In this document: positions 1 through 9,273 of the stretch, in pieces
How positions within the stretch are numbered: the stretch's first letter is position 1
How the letters are laid out: each line of letters opens with the position of its first letter
Origin: Streptomyces sp. NBC_01571
GTDB taxonomy: Bacteria > Actinomycetota > Actinomycetes > Streptomycetales > Streptomycetaceae
Length of the DNA stretch: 64,000 bases
Direction of reading: 5' to 3'
Assembly: GCF_026339875.1 (NCBI RefSeq)
Contig: NZ_JAPEPZ010000001.1
Span: 7,440,001-7,504,000 of the forward strand
Made by a program: the position numbers and the translations under genes
The notes under the pieces: generated by a model
What the model was told of the DNA's origin: nothing
What the model saw: only the letters and a program-made list of their open reading frames with translations
The model's database searches: none

Positions 1-1059
1 TCCCTCGAAGTGCCCGTCTCGCGCCTGCCCAAGGCGCTCGGACTGCTCGCCGACGCCCTGAGGGCACCGGCGTTCGCCGAGAGCGAGATCGAGCGGCTGG
101 TGCGCAACCGGCTCGACGAGATCCCGCACGAGAGCGCCAACCCGGCCCGCCGCGCCGCCAAGGAGCTCTCCAGGCAGCTGTTCCCGGCGACCTCGCGGAT
201 GTCCCGTCCCCGGCAGGGCACCGAGGAGACCGTCCAGAAGATCGACGCGGCGGGAGTCCGCGCCTTCTACGACCGGCACGTACGCCCGGCCACGTCCACC
301 GCCGTGATCGTCGGTGACCTCACCGGCGTGGACCTCGACGGGCTGCTCGCCGAGACGCTCGGCGCTTGGACGGGCTCCTCCGCCGAGCCGCGTCCCGTGC
401 CGCCGGTCACGGCCGACGACACCGGCCGCGTGATCATCGTGGACCGCCCCGGCGCGGTCCAGACGCAGCTGCTGATCGGCCGTGTCGGCTCGGACCGGCA
501 CGACCGCGTCTGGCCGGCCCAGGTGCTCGGCACGTACTGCCTCGGCGGCACCCTCACCTCGCGCCTGGACCGCGTCCTGCGCGAGGAGAAGGGCTACACC
601 TACGGGGTGCGGGCCTTCGGCCAGGTGATGCGTTCCGCGCCGGACGGCACGGGCATCGCGATGCTCGCCATCAGCGGTTCCGTGGACACCCCGAACACCG
701 GGCCGGCGCTGGACGACCTCTGGAAGGTGCTGCGCACCCTCGCCGCGGACGGTCTGACGGACGCCGAACGCGACGTCGCCGTGCAGAACCTGGTGGGCGT
801 GGCGCCCCTCAAGTTCGAGACCGCGGCGGCCGTCGCGGGCACGCTCGCCGACCAGGTCGAGCAGTACCTGCCGGACGACTACCAGGCGACGCTCTATCAG
901 CAGCTCGCCGCGACCGGCACCGTGGAGGCCACCGCGGCGGCGGTGAGCGCCTTCCCGGTGGACCGTCTGGTCACCGTCCTGGTGGGCGACGCCGCGCAGA
1001 TCGAGGAGCCCGTCAAGGCGCTCGGCATCGGTGAAGTGACCGTCGTGGCCGCGGAGTAG
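1..1059 (+). CDS. M16 family metallopeptidase, C-terminal part (5' end outside window)
   Basis: The reading frame is open from the first base, so the gene begins upstream; 352 codons are visible. The protein resembles the second half of a pitrilysin/insulinase-type (M16) peptidase subunit. It has a peptidase M16 C-terminal domain (about 150-300 of the visible part) with the characteristic RLDRVLREEKGYTYGVRA segment, which in the family shapes the substrate cavity. The zinc motif HxxEH would lie in the missing upstream half or, as is common in Streptomyces, in a neighbouring paired subunit, so catalytic competence cannot be judged. A strong hairpin terminator follows, so this is the last gene of its unit. 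Confidence 0.88.
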   Translation, partial: SLEVPVSRLPKALGLLADALRAPAFAESEIERLVRNRLDEIPHESANPARRAAKELSRQLFPATSRMSRPRQGTEETVQKIDAAGVRAFYDRHVRPATSTAVIVGDLTGVDLDGLLAETLGAWTGSSAEPRPVPPVTADDTGRVIIVDRPGAVQTQLLIGRVGSDRHDRVWPAQVLGTYCLGGTLTSRLDRVLREEKGYTYGVRAFGQVMRSAPDGTGIAMLAISGSVDTPNTGPALDDLWKVLRTLAADGLTDAERDVAVQNLVGVAPLKFETAAAVAGTLADQVEQYLPDDYQATLYQQLAATGTVEATAAAVSAFPVDRLVTVLVGDAAQIEEPVKALGIGEVTVVAAE

Positions 1060-1083
1060 AAGCGAGGCGGAAGACGCGAGCCC

Positions 1084-1124
1084 AGGGGGCCCGGGTGACC
1101 GAAGAGTCGCCCGGGCCCCCTTTT
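1084..1124 (+). terminator. Intrinsic terminator after the M16 peptidase gene
   Basis: A 12-bp GC stem, AGGGGGCCCGGG pairing with CCCGGGCCCCCT, with a 14-nt loop is followed by TTTT. Confidence 0.85.
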
Positions 1125-1292
1125 GCCCTGACAACACCCTCAATTTGTCCGTATTGATAGGGAGGTTGCCTTTCTTCCCTGTGGCATGCACTACAAAAAC
1201 CGTGATCCGTTTGTTGTTTGAAAGAGGGCCCGCTTAGCGTCGGTCCGGCTGTTCGTCAGGCAGTGCGCCGCGTCCGCGGCACCGGACAGTCA

Positions 1293-1447
1293 TCGCCGAG
1301 TCCCCGTACGGCGCGAGCCAGGGGAGCCGGGGACCCGTACGCAGTCCCTGGGGTGAATCGGACCCCCCTCCCCGCGAGGGCGTCCGTAGGAGACCTTCCT
1401 GCTCCGAACCCGTCAGCTAACCCGGTAGGCGAGAGGGAAGGAAAGGA
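1293..1447 (+). promoter_or_regulatory. c-di-AMP riboswitch (ydaO/yuaA class)
   Basis: The leader of the M23 peptidase gene carries the hallmark blocks of the ydaO riboswitch: ATCGCCGAGTCC near 1293, GGGGAGCCGGGGACCC near 1321, GGGTGAATCGG near 1351, and CCGAACCCGTCAGCTAACC near 1404, ending in GGAAGGAAAGGA. In Streptomyces this class precedes cell-wall hydrolase genes such as rpfA and LytM/NlpC proteins and represses them when c-di-AMP is high. The purine-rich 3' edge lies 12 nt before the ATG and probably doubles as the ribosome binding site, so control of translation or termination close to the start is plausible. Confidence 0.9.
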
Positions 1448-1459
1448 CCAAGCCCCTTC

Positions 1460-2224
1460 ATGGCGTTCACCTGTGGCCCCGGGAAACACCGTCGTCCGAG
1501 CCGCGTGAAGCGCACCACCTCGAACGCCGTCGGCGTCGCGGCGCTCACCACCACCGGTGTCATCGGAACCCTGGCCGCCCCGGCCTTCGCCGCGGACAGC
1601 TCCGTCGAGCAGACCGGGCTGACCCAGGCCGTCACCATCGGCGACACGGTCGCCGCCCAGATCGACGCGCAGGCCGCCGCGCAGCAGCGTGCGGCCGACG
1701 AGGCCGCCGCCCGCCGGAAGGCCGAACAGGCCGCGCGCAAGCGGGCCGTCGAGGAGGCCAAGAAGGAGCGCGAGGCCAAGGAGCGCGCCGCCCGCGCCGC
1801 CGAGCGCAAGCGTCTCAACACCTTCGTCCTGCCGATCCCCGGCTCGTACGTCTCCACGGGCTACAAGGCCGGCGGCAGTCTCTGGTCCTCCGGCAGCCAC
1901 ACGGGCGTCGACTTCCACGCCGCGTCCGGCACCCCGGTCCACGCGGTCGGCTCGGGCACGGTCGTCACGGCCGGCTGGGGCGGTGCCTACGGCAACCAGA
2001 TCGTCCTGCGGATGCACGACGGCACGTACACGATGTACGGCCACCTGTCGTCCATCGGTGTCTCCGTGGGCCAGACCGTCACGCCCGGCGGTCAGCTGGG
2101 CCTCTCCGGGGCCACCGGAAACACCACCGGACCCCACCTCCACTTCGAGGCCCGCACCACGCCGGAGTACGGCTCCGACATCGACCCGGTGGCCTACCTC
2201 CGCTCGCACGGCGTGAACGTCTGA
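1460..2224 (+). CDS. Secreted M23 (LytM-type) peptidoglycan endopeptidase
   Basis: This 254-residue protein has a basic N-terminus and a hydrophobic stretch ending in APAFAAD (about residues 20-45), a likely Sec signal peptide. An Ala/Glu/Arg/Lys-rich coiled-coil follows (about 65-120), then a C-terminal M23 domain. The zinc ligands are visible: HTGVDFH supplies His and Asp, GHLSS the GH motif, and HLHFE the HxH pair. Such enzymes cut peptide cross-links in the wall during growth, germination or division. The gene stands alone between a riboswitch and a terminator, so c-di-AMP is its probable main regulator. Confidence 0.93.
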   Translation: MAFTCGPGKHRRPSRVKRTTSNAVGVAALTTTGVIGTLAAPAFAADSSVEQTGLTQAVTIGDTVAAQIDAQAAAQQRAADEAAARRKAEQAARKRAVEEAKKEREAKERAARAAERKRLNTFVLPIPGSYVSTGYKAGGSLWSSGSHTGVDFHAASGTPVHAVGSGTVVTAGWGGAYGNQIVLRMHDGTYTMYGHLSSIGVSVGQTVTPGGQLGLSGATGNTTGPHLHFEARTTPEYGSDIDPVAYLRSHGVNV

Positions 2225-2243
2225 CGCCAGGAGGCCGCACTTC

Positions 2244-2275
2244 CGAAGCCCCGGTTCACCCGAGCCGGGGCTTCG
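2244..2275 (+). terminator. Terminator after the M23 peptidase gene
   Basis: The inverted repeat CGAAGCCCCGG / CCGGGGCTTCG with a 10-nt loop starts 20 bp after the stop codon. There is only a weak T tract, as is usual in Streptomyces. Confidence 0.75.
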
Positions 2276-2412
2276 TCGTTTCGAACGGCTGTCTGTCCAA
2301 AAAATATCCATGGATTCCGGTCCGCCATCGGAAATTCCGGCCTGCTGCAATAGAGTCGCCGAACGAGCGTCAATCGACCGCGTTTCGCGGGGATTAAGGC
2401 GGAGGTCCGGTC

Positions 2413-3108
2413 ATGCGCATTCCCGCGCACTCGGTATGCACGGCGATCCGTGACGACATCGTCGCGGGTGTCTACGAGCGCGGCGGCCGGCTCACCGAGG
2501 AACTGCTCGCGCGCCGCTACGGCGTCTCGCGCGTCCCGGTGCGCGAGGCTCTGCGCACCCTGGAGGCCGAGGGATTCGTCGTCACCCGCCGGCACGCGGG
2601 CGCGTGCGTGGCGGAGCCCACCGAGCAGGAGGCGGCGGACCTGCTGGAGATGCGCATGCTGCTGGAGCCGCTGGGGGCGTCCCGGGCCGCCCAGCGGCGC
2701 ACCGAGGCCCACCTCAAGGTGCTGCGAGGCCTGGTCAGACTGGGTCAGGAGCGCTCCAGGAGGGGGAACAGCGAGGATCTGCGCTCCCTGGGCGGCTGGT
2801 TCCACGAGACGCTCGCACAGGCTTCCGGGAGCCCCGCGCTGACCTCCACGCTGGCCCAGTTGCGGCACAAGATCGCCTGGATGTACGCGGTCGAGGCGCC
2901 CGCCGATCCGGTGGAGTCGTGGGCGGAGCACGGTGGCATCGTGGACGCGGTGGCGCGCGGCGACGGCGAGCGGGCCCGGGCCATCACGGCGCTGCACACC
3001 GAGCGCGCGACGGCCGCGCACCGGCTGAGGTTTCCCGGTGGGGGAGAGCGCCCGGACCGTGTGAGGACTTCGCAACGTCCCGTAAACATGACGGGCCTGC
3101 GTCATTAA
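2413..3108 (+). CDS. GntR-family (FadR/FCD subfamily) transcriptional regulator
   Basis: The product is 231 residues. An N-terminal winged helix-turn-helix (about 5-70) includes YGVSRVPVREALRTLEAEG, the classic GntR recognition helix. A helical FCD-type effector domain (about 80-215) contains candidate metal or ligand residues in HETL and SWAEHGGIVDAV. The start is ATG with a GGAGG-type site 8 nt upstream. No catabolic gene is adjacent, so the ligand and targets are unknown. The downstream gene is convergent (ptsH), separated by a hairpin. Confidence 0.9.
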   Translation: MRIPAHSVCTAIRDDIVAGVYERGGRLTEELLARRYGVSRVPVREALRTLEAEGFVVTRRHAGACVAEPTEQEAADLLEMRMLLEPLGASRAAQRRTEAHLKVLRGLVRLGQERSRRGNSEDLRSLGGWFHETLAQASGSPALTSTLAQLRHKIAWMYAVEAPADPVESWAEHGGIVDAVARGDGERARAITALHTERATAAHRLRFPGGGERPDRVRTSQRPVNMTGLRH

Positions 3109-3176
3109 CACAGGGGCCGTATACAAAGAGGGGTAATTCGCGGGGGATTATTTCTGCTGCCCGTAATTCGAAATAG

Positions 3177-3213
3177 CGAAGGGCCCGCCCGATGTTTTCA
3201 GGCGAGCCCTTCG
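3177..3213. terminator. Hairpin between convergent GntR and ptsH genes
   Basis: CGAAGGGCCCGCC pairs imperfectly with GGCGAGCCCTTCG around the loop CGATGTTTTCA. It could end transcripts from both sides. Confidence 0.55.
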
Positions 3214-3289
3214 ATATGCGTACGGGGCGATGTCCTTCGGTACGAAGACCTTCGCCGCCGTCGATTCGGAGCCCCGTGAGGGGGGCGCC

Positions 3290-3571
3290 TCAGACGGTCT
3301 CGGGAAGCTCCTCGAGGCCTTCCGCGACCAGCTTGGCCAGTCGGTCGAGGGCGGCGTCCGCGCCCTCGGCCTCCGAGGCGAGGACGATCTCCTCGCCGCC
3401 CTGGGCGCCCAGGCCGAGGACCGCCAGCATGGAGGCCGCGTTGACGGGGTTGCCGTCCGCCTTGGCGATCGTCACGGGGATGCCGGAGGCCGTGGCCGCC
3501 CGGACGAAGATGGAGGCGGGACGGGCGTGGAGGCCCTCGGCCCAGCCGACGTTGACGCGGCGCTCAGCCAT
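3290..3571 (-). CDS. ptsH: Phosphocarrier protein HPr
   Basis: This 93-residue protein is the general phosphotransferase of the sugar PTS, relaying phosphate from enzyme I to the sugar-specific EIIA proteins. The active-site motif GLHARPAS carries the phosphorylated histidine (about residue 16). The typical HPr segment NAASMLAVLGLGA follows; in this position firmicute HPr has the HPrK-regulated Ser46, and Ser is present here too. Length and fold match the family. The gene is monocistronic and divergent from the acetyltransferase gene, with about 180 bp between them. Confidence 0.95.
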   Translation of the reverse strand: MAERRVNVGWAEGLHARPASIFVRAATASGIPVTIAKADGNPVNAASMLAVLGLGAQGGEEIVLASEAEGADAALDRLAKLVAEGLEELPETV

Positions 3572-3749
3572 GTGATGCTGCCCTTCAGGGGTTCAGGGTT
3601 GTCTAGACCAGTGTTCCATAGAGTGAAGCGCGTCCGAAGCGGGTGTCGTACCCGCCCCGAACCCGGCTTCGGACCCCGGCCTGGATCCGAATCCGCTGCC
3701 CCTAGCCTGCCTCGCGCCGCTGTCGGACGCGAGCCGTACTCTGGGGCCC

Positions 3750-6596
3750 ATGCAGACCTCGTCGGACCGGCACGAGTACCCCTCCCACTGGGAGGCCGAC
3801 GTGGTGCTGCGCGACGGAGGCACGGCCCGCGTCAGGCCCATCACGGTCGACGACGCCGAGCGCCTGGTCAGCTTCTACGAGCAGGTCTCGGACGAGTCGA
3901 AGTACTACCGCTTCTTCGCGCCGTACCCGCGTCTGTCCGCCAAGGACGTCCACCGCTTCACGCACCACGACTTCGTGGACAGGGTGGGGCTCGCGGCCAC
4001 GATCGGCGGCGAGTTCATCGCCACCGTACGCTATGACCGCATCGGTGCCGGTGGCCTGCCCGCCTCCGCGCCCGCCGACGAGGCCGAGGTCGCCTTCCTC
4101 GTGCAGGACGCCCACCAGGGCCGCGGCGTCGCCTCGGCCCTCCTCGAACACATCGCCGCGGTGGCGAGGGAGCGGGGCATCCGCCGGTTCGCCGCCGAGG
4201 TGCTGCCGGCCAACACCAAGATGATCAAGGTGTTCACGGACGCCGGGTACCAGCAGAAGCGGCACTTCGAGGACGGCGTCGTCCGCCTTGAGTTCGACCT
4301 CGAACCCACCGACCGCTCCCTCGCGGTGCAGCGCGCGCGGGAGCAGCGCGCCGAGGCCCGCTCGGTGCAGCGGCTGCTCGCGCCCGGCTCGGTCGCCGTC
4401 ATCGGCGCGGGCCGTGCGGCCGGCGGGGTGGGCCGCAGTGTCCTCGCCCACCTCCGCGAGGCCGGTTTCACGGGCCGGCTGTACGCGGTGAACAAGTCGC
4501 TCCAGGACAAGGAGCTCGACGGGGTCCCCGCGCACCGCTCCGTCCGCGACATCGGCGAGCACGTCGACCTCGCGGTCGTCGCCGTGCCCGCGCCGTACGT
4601 TCCCGAGGTCGTCGCGGAGTGCGGCGAGCACGGGGTGCAGGGTCTCGTCGTCGTCTCCGCCGGTTACGCCGAGAGCGGGCCCGGCGGGCGCGAACGCCAA
4701 CGCGAACTGGTCCGCCAGGCCCGCACGTACGGCATGCGGATCATCGGCCCCAACACCTTCGGGATCATCAACACCTCTCCCGGCGTGCGCCTGAACGCCT
4801 CCCTGGCACCGGAGATGCCGCGCCCCGGACGGATAGGCCTGTTCGCCCAGTCCGGCGCGATCGGGATCGCCCTGCTGTCCCGGCTGCACCGGCGTGGCGG
4901 CGGCGTCACGGGCGTCACAGGCGTGTCCACGTTCGTCTCCACCGGGAATCGCGCGGACGTGTCCGGCAACGACGTCCTCCAGTACTGGTACGACGACCCG
5001 GACACCGACGTCGCCCTCATGTACCTCGAATCCATCGGCAACCCGCGCAAGTTCACCCGGCTGGCGCGGCGGACGGCGGCGGCGAAGCCGCTGGTCGTGG
5101 TGCAGGGCGCCCGGCACGCCGCGGCTCCCCAGGGGCACGCGGTACGGGGCACCCGGCTGCCGCACGCCACCGTCTCCGCGCTGCTGGCGCAGGCCGGGGT
5201 GATCCGGGTCGACACGATCACCGAGCTGGTCGACGCGGGCCTTCTGCTGGCACGCCAGCCGCTCCCTCCCGGCCCCCGGGTGGCGATCCTCGGGAACTCC
5301 GAGTCGCTGGGACTGCTGACCTTCGACGCGTGCCTCGCGGAGGGCCTGCGGCCGCTGCCGCCGCTGGACCTGACCACGGAGGCCTCCGCGGAGGACTTCC
5401 ACCGGGCGCTGGAACGGGCACTGGCCGACGACAGGTGCGACGCCGTCGTGGTGACGGCCATCCCCGCGGTGGGGGAGACCTCCGTGCAGGACGCGGCCCT
5501 GGCCGAGGCGCTGCGCTCGGCCTCGGCGTCGGCCCCGGCGAAACCCGTGCTGGTGGCGCACGTCGAGCTCGGCGGGCTCGCCGAGGCGCTGTCCGCCGCC
5601 GCCAGTACGGCCCCGCAGACCGCCCCCGGGGCCGGCGGCACCGCGGACACCGCCCGGCCCGGAGCGCACGCCGCCCCCGTCGGTCGGCAGGACCCGGAGC
5701 GGCCGTCCGCCGGGACCGGGGCACCCGACGAGACACGCCTCATCCCCGCCTACCCCGCGGCCGAGCGCGCCGTCCGCGCGCTCGCCGAAGCCGTGAAGTA
5801 CGCCCAGTGGCGACGGGAGGCGGCCGAGCCCGGCAAGGTGCCCGAGTACGAGGACATCGACGAGAAGGGCGCCGCCGAGCAGATCGACGCGCTGCTCTCC
5901 CGGGGCACCGGGCTGACGCTGGGGGCCGAGGACACCTGCGCCCTGCTCGGGCGGTACGGCGTCGACGTACGCCGGGCGCTGCCCGCACCGACGCCCGGCG
6001 AGGCCGCCGCGGCCGCGCGCACCCTGGGCTACCCCGTGGCCCTCAAGACCACCGCCCCGCACCTGCGGCACCGCGCCGATCTCGGCGGAGTACGCCTGGA
6101 CCTGGCGGACGAGGAGCAACTGCGCAGGGCGTACGCGGAGTTGACCGAGCTCTTCGGGAGGCCTGAGGAGCTGCGGCCGGTCGTCCAGGGCATGGCGCCG
6201 CGTGGGGTGGACACGGTCGTACGGGCCGTCATCGACCCCGCGGCCGGTGCGGTGCTCTCGTTCGGCCTGGCCGGAGCCGCCTCCGAACTGCTGGGGGACA
6301 CCGCGCACCGGTTGATTCCGGTCACCGACCGGGACGCGAGCTCGCTGGTCCGGTCGATCCGGACGGCGCCGCTCCTGTTCGGCTGGCGCGGCTCGGCGCC
6401 GGTCGACACCGCGGCCCTCGAAGAGGTCATGCTGCGGGTGTCGCGCCTGGTGGACGACCATCCGGAGGTCGTCGGAGTCTCCCTGGAGCCCGTGGTGGTC
6501 GCCCCGCACGGTCTGAGCGTGCTCGGCGCCACCGTGCGGCTGGCACGCGCCCCGTTCCGCGACGATCTCGGCCCCCGGACGCTGCCCGTCGTCTGA
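3750..6596 (+). CDS. GNAT / acyl-CoA synthetase-like fusion: protein lysine acetyltransferase (Pat type)
   Basis: The protein has 948 residues in three parts. The first is an N-terminal GNAT domain (about 20-185) with the acetyl-CoA loop HQGRGVASALL. The second is a CoA-binding and succinyl-CoA-ligase-like region (about 205-600) with SVAVIGAG and GPNTFGIIN. After a Pro/Ala/Gly-rich linker (about 615-665) comes an ATP-grasp domain (about 715-945). This is the arrangement of bacterial Pat enzymes, which acetylate lysines and commonly inactivate acyl-CoA synthetases. The catalytic His loop expected in a working NDP-forming synthetase is not evident (the sequence there is GHAVRGTRLPHAT), so the ligase part is probably regulatory. 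Substrates are inferred only. Confidence 0.88.
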   Translation: MQTSSDRHEYPSHWEADVVLRDGGTARVRPITVDDAERLVSFYEQVSDESKYYRFFAPYPRLSAKDVHRFTHHDFVDRVGLAATIGGEFIATVRYDRIGAGGLPASAPADEAEVAFLVQDAHQGRGVASALLEHIAAVARERGIRRFAAEVLPANTKMIKVFTDAGYQQKRHFEDGVVRLEFDLEPTDRSLAVQRAREQRAEARSVQRLLAPGSVAVIGAGRAAGGVGRSVLAHLREAGFTGRLYAVNKSLQDKELDGVPAHRSVRDIGEHVDLAVVAVPAPYVPEVVAECGEHGVQGLVVVSAGYAESGPGGRERQRELVRQARTYGMRIIGPNTFGIINTSPGVRLNASLAPEMPRPGRIGLFAQSGAIGIALLSRLHRRGGGVTGVTGVSTFVSTGNRADVSGNDVLQYWYDDPDTDVALMYLESIGNPRKFTRLARRTAAAKPLVVVQGARHAAAPQGHAVRGTRLPHATVSALLAQAGVIRVDTITELVDAGLLLARQPLPPGPRVAILGNSESLGLLTFDACLAEGLRPLPPLDLTTEASAEDFHRALERALADDRCDAVVVTAIPAVGETSVQDAALAEALRSASASAPAKPVLVAHVELGGLAEALSAAASTAPQTAPGAGGTADTARPGAHAAPVGRQDPERPSAGTGAPDETRLIPAYPAAERAVRALAEAVKYAQWRREAAEPGKVPEYEDIDEKGAAEQIDALLSRGTGLTLGAEDTCALLGRYGVDVRRALPAPTPGEAAAAARTLGYPVALKTTAPHLRHRADLGGVRLDLADEEQLRRAYAELTELFGRPEELRPVVQGMAPRGVDTVVRAVIDPAAGAVLSFGLAGAASELLGDTAHRLIPVTDRDASSLVRSIRTAPLLFGWRGSAPVDTAALEEVMLRVSRLVDDHPEVVGVSLEPVVVAPHGLSVLGATVRLARAPFRDDLGPRTLPVV

Positions 6597-6706
6597 GCGG
6601 CGGCCCCGCGACGCACCGGTGCCGTCCCGCGTTCGTTCTGATCCGTCCACGACGGAGACCCACGAGCGGTGCCTCGCAGTCAGTGGGCCCCCGTAGGATG
6701 GACGTC

Positions 6707-7294
6707 ATGGCCAAGACCAGTACGACGACCCAGGGGCTGCGAGCGGCGATCGAGCGCAGCGGCTACTACCCGGCCCTCGTGGCCGAGGCGGTGGAGGCCG
6801 CGATCGGCGGCGAGACCATCCGGTCGTACCTGGTCCACCAGGAGACGACGTTCGACGCCAACGAGGTGCGCCGGCACGTCACCGTGCTCGTGCTGACCGG
6901 CAACCGCTTCATCGTGAGCCACACCGACGAGCAGAACGCGGACACGACCTCGCCGACGCCGTACGCCACCACGTCGACGGAGTCCGTGAAGCTCGGCCGG
7001 ATCTCGTCGGTCGTGGTCAGCCGTGTCGTCGCCAACCCCGAGTCGTACGCGCCGGGCACGCTGCCCCGTGAGGTCGTCCTGACCATCGGCTGGGGCGCGG
7101 TCGCCCGTATCGACCTGGAGCCCGCGGCCTGCGGCGACCCCAACTGCGAGGCGGACCACGGCTACACCGGCAATTCGACGGCCGACGACCTGAGCCTGCG
7201 CGTCAGCGAGGCGGGGGACGGCCCGGAGACGGTCCGCCAGGCCCTGGCCTTCGCGCAGTCCCTCTCCGAGGCGACCGCGGACCCCACGCGCTGA
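6707..7294 (+). CDS. DUF5998 family protein
   Basis: This 195-residue protein is well conserved in Streptomyces and has no known function. It contains an antiparallel-looking core (VRRHVTVLVLTGNRFIVSHTDEQ) and a Cys pair (CGDPNCEADHGY) that could bind metal. I chose ATG at 6707; in-frame ATG 6698 and GTG 6683 are alternatives. Its stop overlaps the next start by one base (TGATG), so it is translationally coupled to the phosphodiesterase gene. The pair followed by tdk suggests a nucleotide-related role, but that is inference. Confidence 0.85.
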   Translation: MAKTSTTTQGLRAAIERSGYYPALVAEAVEAAIGGETIRSYLVHQETTFDANEVRRHVTVLVLTGNRFIVSHTDEQNADTTSPTPYATTSTESVKLGRISSVVVSRVVANPESYAPGTLPREVVLTIGWGAVARIDLEPAACGDPNCEADHGYTGNSTADDLSLRVSEAGDGPETVRQALAFAQSLSEATADPTR

Positions 7295-8481
7295 TGGCCC
7301 TCTCCACCTGGGAACACCCGGAACCCCTGGCCATCGGGTCCGCGCCCGTCCCCGAGTACGGCGCGGGATCGCTCGCGGACCTGCTGCCCACGCTCGCCGC
7401 GGGCATGTCGGTACCCGGCATGACCGCCGCCATACCGGAGCTGACCGGCGCCGACCGCAACTGCGTCTTCCTGATCGACGGTCTCGGCTGGGAGCAGCTG
7501 AAGGCACACCCCGACGAGGCCCCCTTCATGGCGTCGCTCCTGGCGTCCTCCCGGGGCGGCACCGGACGGCCGATCACCGCCGGCTACCCGGCGACCACCG
7601 CGACCTCCCTCGCCTCCGTCGGCACGGGCCTGCCGCCCGGCGCGCACGGCCTGCCCGGGTACACCGTGCGCAACCCCGGGACCGGCGAGCTGATGAACCA
7701 GCTCCGCTGGACCCCGTGGACGCAGCCGCGCACCTGGCAGCCGCACCCCACGGTCTTCGAGCTGGCCGACGCGGCCGGAGTGCACACCGCCCAGGTCTCG
7801 TCCCCCGCCTTCCAGAACACCCCGCTCACCAAGGTCGCGCTGAGCGGCGGCACCTTCCACGGCCGGCTGACCGGCGAGGACCGCATGGACTTCGCGGCCG
7901 CGCAACTCGCCGCGGGCGACCGCTCGCTGGTCTACACGTACTACGCCGAGGTGGACGGCAAGGGCCACCGGTTCGGTGTCGACTCGGACCCCTGGCGCGG
8001 CCAGCTGATGTACGTCGACCGGCTGGTCCAGCGTCTCGCCGAGCAGCTGCCGCCGCGCTCCGCGCTGTACGTCACCGCGGACCACGGCATGATCGACATC
8101 CCGTTCGACGAGCAGCACCGCATCGACTTCGACGAGGACTGGGAGCTGCGTGCCGGGGTCGCCCTGCTCGGCGGCGAGGGCCGGGCCCGGCACGTGTACG
8201 CGGTCCGGGGCGCCGAGGCGGACGTCCTGACCTGCTGGCGGGAGGTGCTCGGCGAGCAGTTCTGGGTGGCCTCGCGCGACGAGGCGATCGCGGCGGGCTG
8301 GTTCGGACCCCATGTCGACGAACGGGTGTACGCCCGTATCGGCGATGTCGTCGCGGCGGCCCGGGACGACGTCCTGATCATCGCGACCGAACGGGAGCCG
8401 AACGAGTCCGCGATGGTCGGCAACCACGGTTCCATGACACCGGCGGAACAGCACGTCCCGCTCCTGGAAGTACGTTCCTGA
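7294..8481 (+). CDS. Alkaline phosphatase superfamily protein (nucleotide pyrophosphatase / phosphodiesterase type)
   Basis: This 395-residue protein belongs to the type I phosphodiesterase / nucleotide pyrophosphatase branch. The metal-binding start FLIDGLGWEQL, the nucleophile region GYPATTATSLASVGTG (Thr in the TATS stretch), the YYAEVDGKGHRFG block, TADHGMIDIP and the final VGNHGSM give the expected Asp/His ligand set. It has no signal peptide, so it probably acts in the cytoplasm on nucleotides or another phosphodiester. It is coupled to DUF5998 upstream and lies 47 bp before tdk. Confidence 0.88.
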   Translation: MALSTWEHPEPLAIGSAPVPEYGAGSLADLLPTLAAGMSVPGMTAAIPELTGADRNCVFLIDGLGWEQLKAHPDEAPFMASLLASSRGGTGRPITAGYPATTATSLASVGTGLPPGAHGLPGYTVRNPGTGELMNQLRWTPWTQPRTWQPHPTVFELADAAGVHTAQVSSPAFQNTPLTKVALSGGTFHGRLTGEDRMDFAAAQLAAGDRSLVYTYYAEVDGKGHRFGVDSDPWRGQLMYVDRLVQRLAEQLPPRSALYVTADHGMIDIPFDEQHRIDFDEDWELRAGVALLGGEGRARHVYAVRGAEADVLTCWREVLGEQFWVASRDEAIAAGWFGPHVDERVYARIGDVVAAARDDVLIIATEREPNESAMVGNHGSMTPAEQHVPLLEVRS

Positions 8482-8528
8482 CCCTCTCCGTCCTCCCCCC
8501 CTTCTCGCCGAAAGGTGCTCAACTCCCC

Positions 8529-9176
8529 ATGCCCGAGCTGGTGTTCTTCTCCGGAACGATGGACTGCGGGAAGTCGACGCTGGCTCTGCAGATCGAGCAC
8601 AACCGTTCGGCCCGGGGCCTGCAGGGCATGATCTTCACGCGCGACGACCGCGCGGGCGAGGGCAAGCTCTCCTCACGCCTGGGTCTGGTCACTGACGCGG
8701 TGGAGGTCGCCGACGACCAGGACCTGTACGCGTACCTCGTCGAACACCTCTCGCAGGGCGGCCGCGCGGACTACGTGATCGCCGACGAGGCCCAGTTCCT
8801 GGCCCCCGGGCAGATCGACCAACTGGCCCGTGTGGTCGACGAACTGGACATCGACGTCTTCGCGTTCGGCATCACCACCGACTTCCGCTCCAAGCTCTTC
8901 CCCGGCTCGCAGCGCCTGGTGGAGCTGGCCGACCGGGTGGAGGTCCTCCAGGTCGAGGCCCTGTGCTGGTGCGGTGCCCGTGCCACCCACAACGCCCGCA
9001 CGATAGGCGGCGAAATGGTCGTCGAGGGCGCCCAGGTGGTCGTCGGCGACGTCAACCAGGCGGAGAACGTGGGCTACGAGGTCCTGTGCCGTCGCCACCA
9101 CCGCCGCCGGATGACGGCGGCAACCGCCCGCGCGGGCGCCCTCTCCCCGGACGTGCTCCCGATCGCCTCCGTCTGA
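8529..9176 (+). CDS. tdk: Thymidine kinase
   Basis: The product is 215 residues, a cytosolic type II thymidine kinase that phosphorylates thymidine to dTMP for salvage. The P-loop GTMDCGKST is at about 9-17, the Asp/Glu motif ADEAQFL near 86-92, and the lasso segment FGITTDFRSKLFPGS near 117-131. A zinc-binding CWCG pair (about 147-150) and a later Cys (VLCRRHH) complete the family signature. The start is ATG after CAACTCCCC, so the ribosome binding site is weak. It is last in a three-gene run. Confidence 0.95.
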   Translation: MPELVFFSGTMDCGKSTLALQIEHNRSARGLQGMIFTRDDRAGEGKLSSRLGLVTDAVEVADDQDLYAYLVEHLSQGGRADYVIADEAQFLAPGQIDQLARVVDELDIDVFAFGITTDFRSKLFPGSQRLVELADRVEVLQVEALCWCGARATHNARTIGGEMVVEGAQVVVGDVNQAENVGYEVLCRRHHRRRMTAATARAGALSPDVLPIASV

Positions 9177-9200
9177 CCTCGTCGGGGTCGCCTCCGCGGG

Positions 9201-9240
9201 CCGTCCACCGGAGCGTCCGGCCGTCCACCGGAGCGTCCGG
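9201..9240. repeat. Perfect 20-bp tandem duplication
   Basis: CCGTCCACCGGAGCGTCCGG occurs twice head to tail in the convergent gap between tdk and the VOC gene. No dyad large enough for an obvious terminator spans it. Confidence 0.9.
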
Positions 9241-9273
9241 CCGCCCGATGAACCGTCCGCTCCGGCGGGCCCG

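Noticed and set aside
3702..6650. A 982-codon open frame antisense to the acetyltransferase gene
   Set aside because: It mirrors a GC-rich gene, has no domain, and its composition (Arg/Gly/His-rich) is that of a shadow frame; the plus-strand protein shows clear families.
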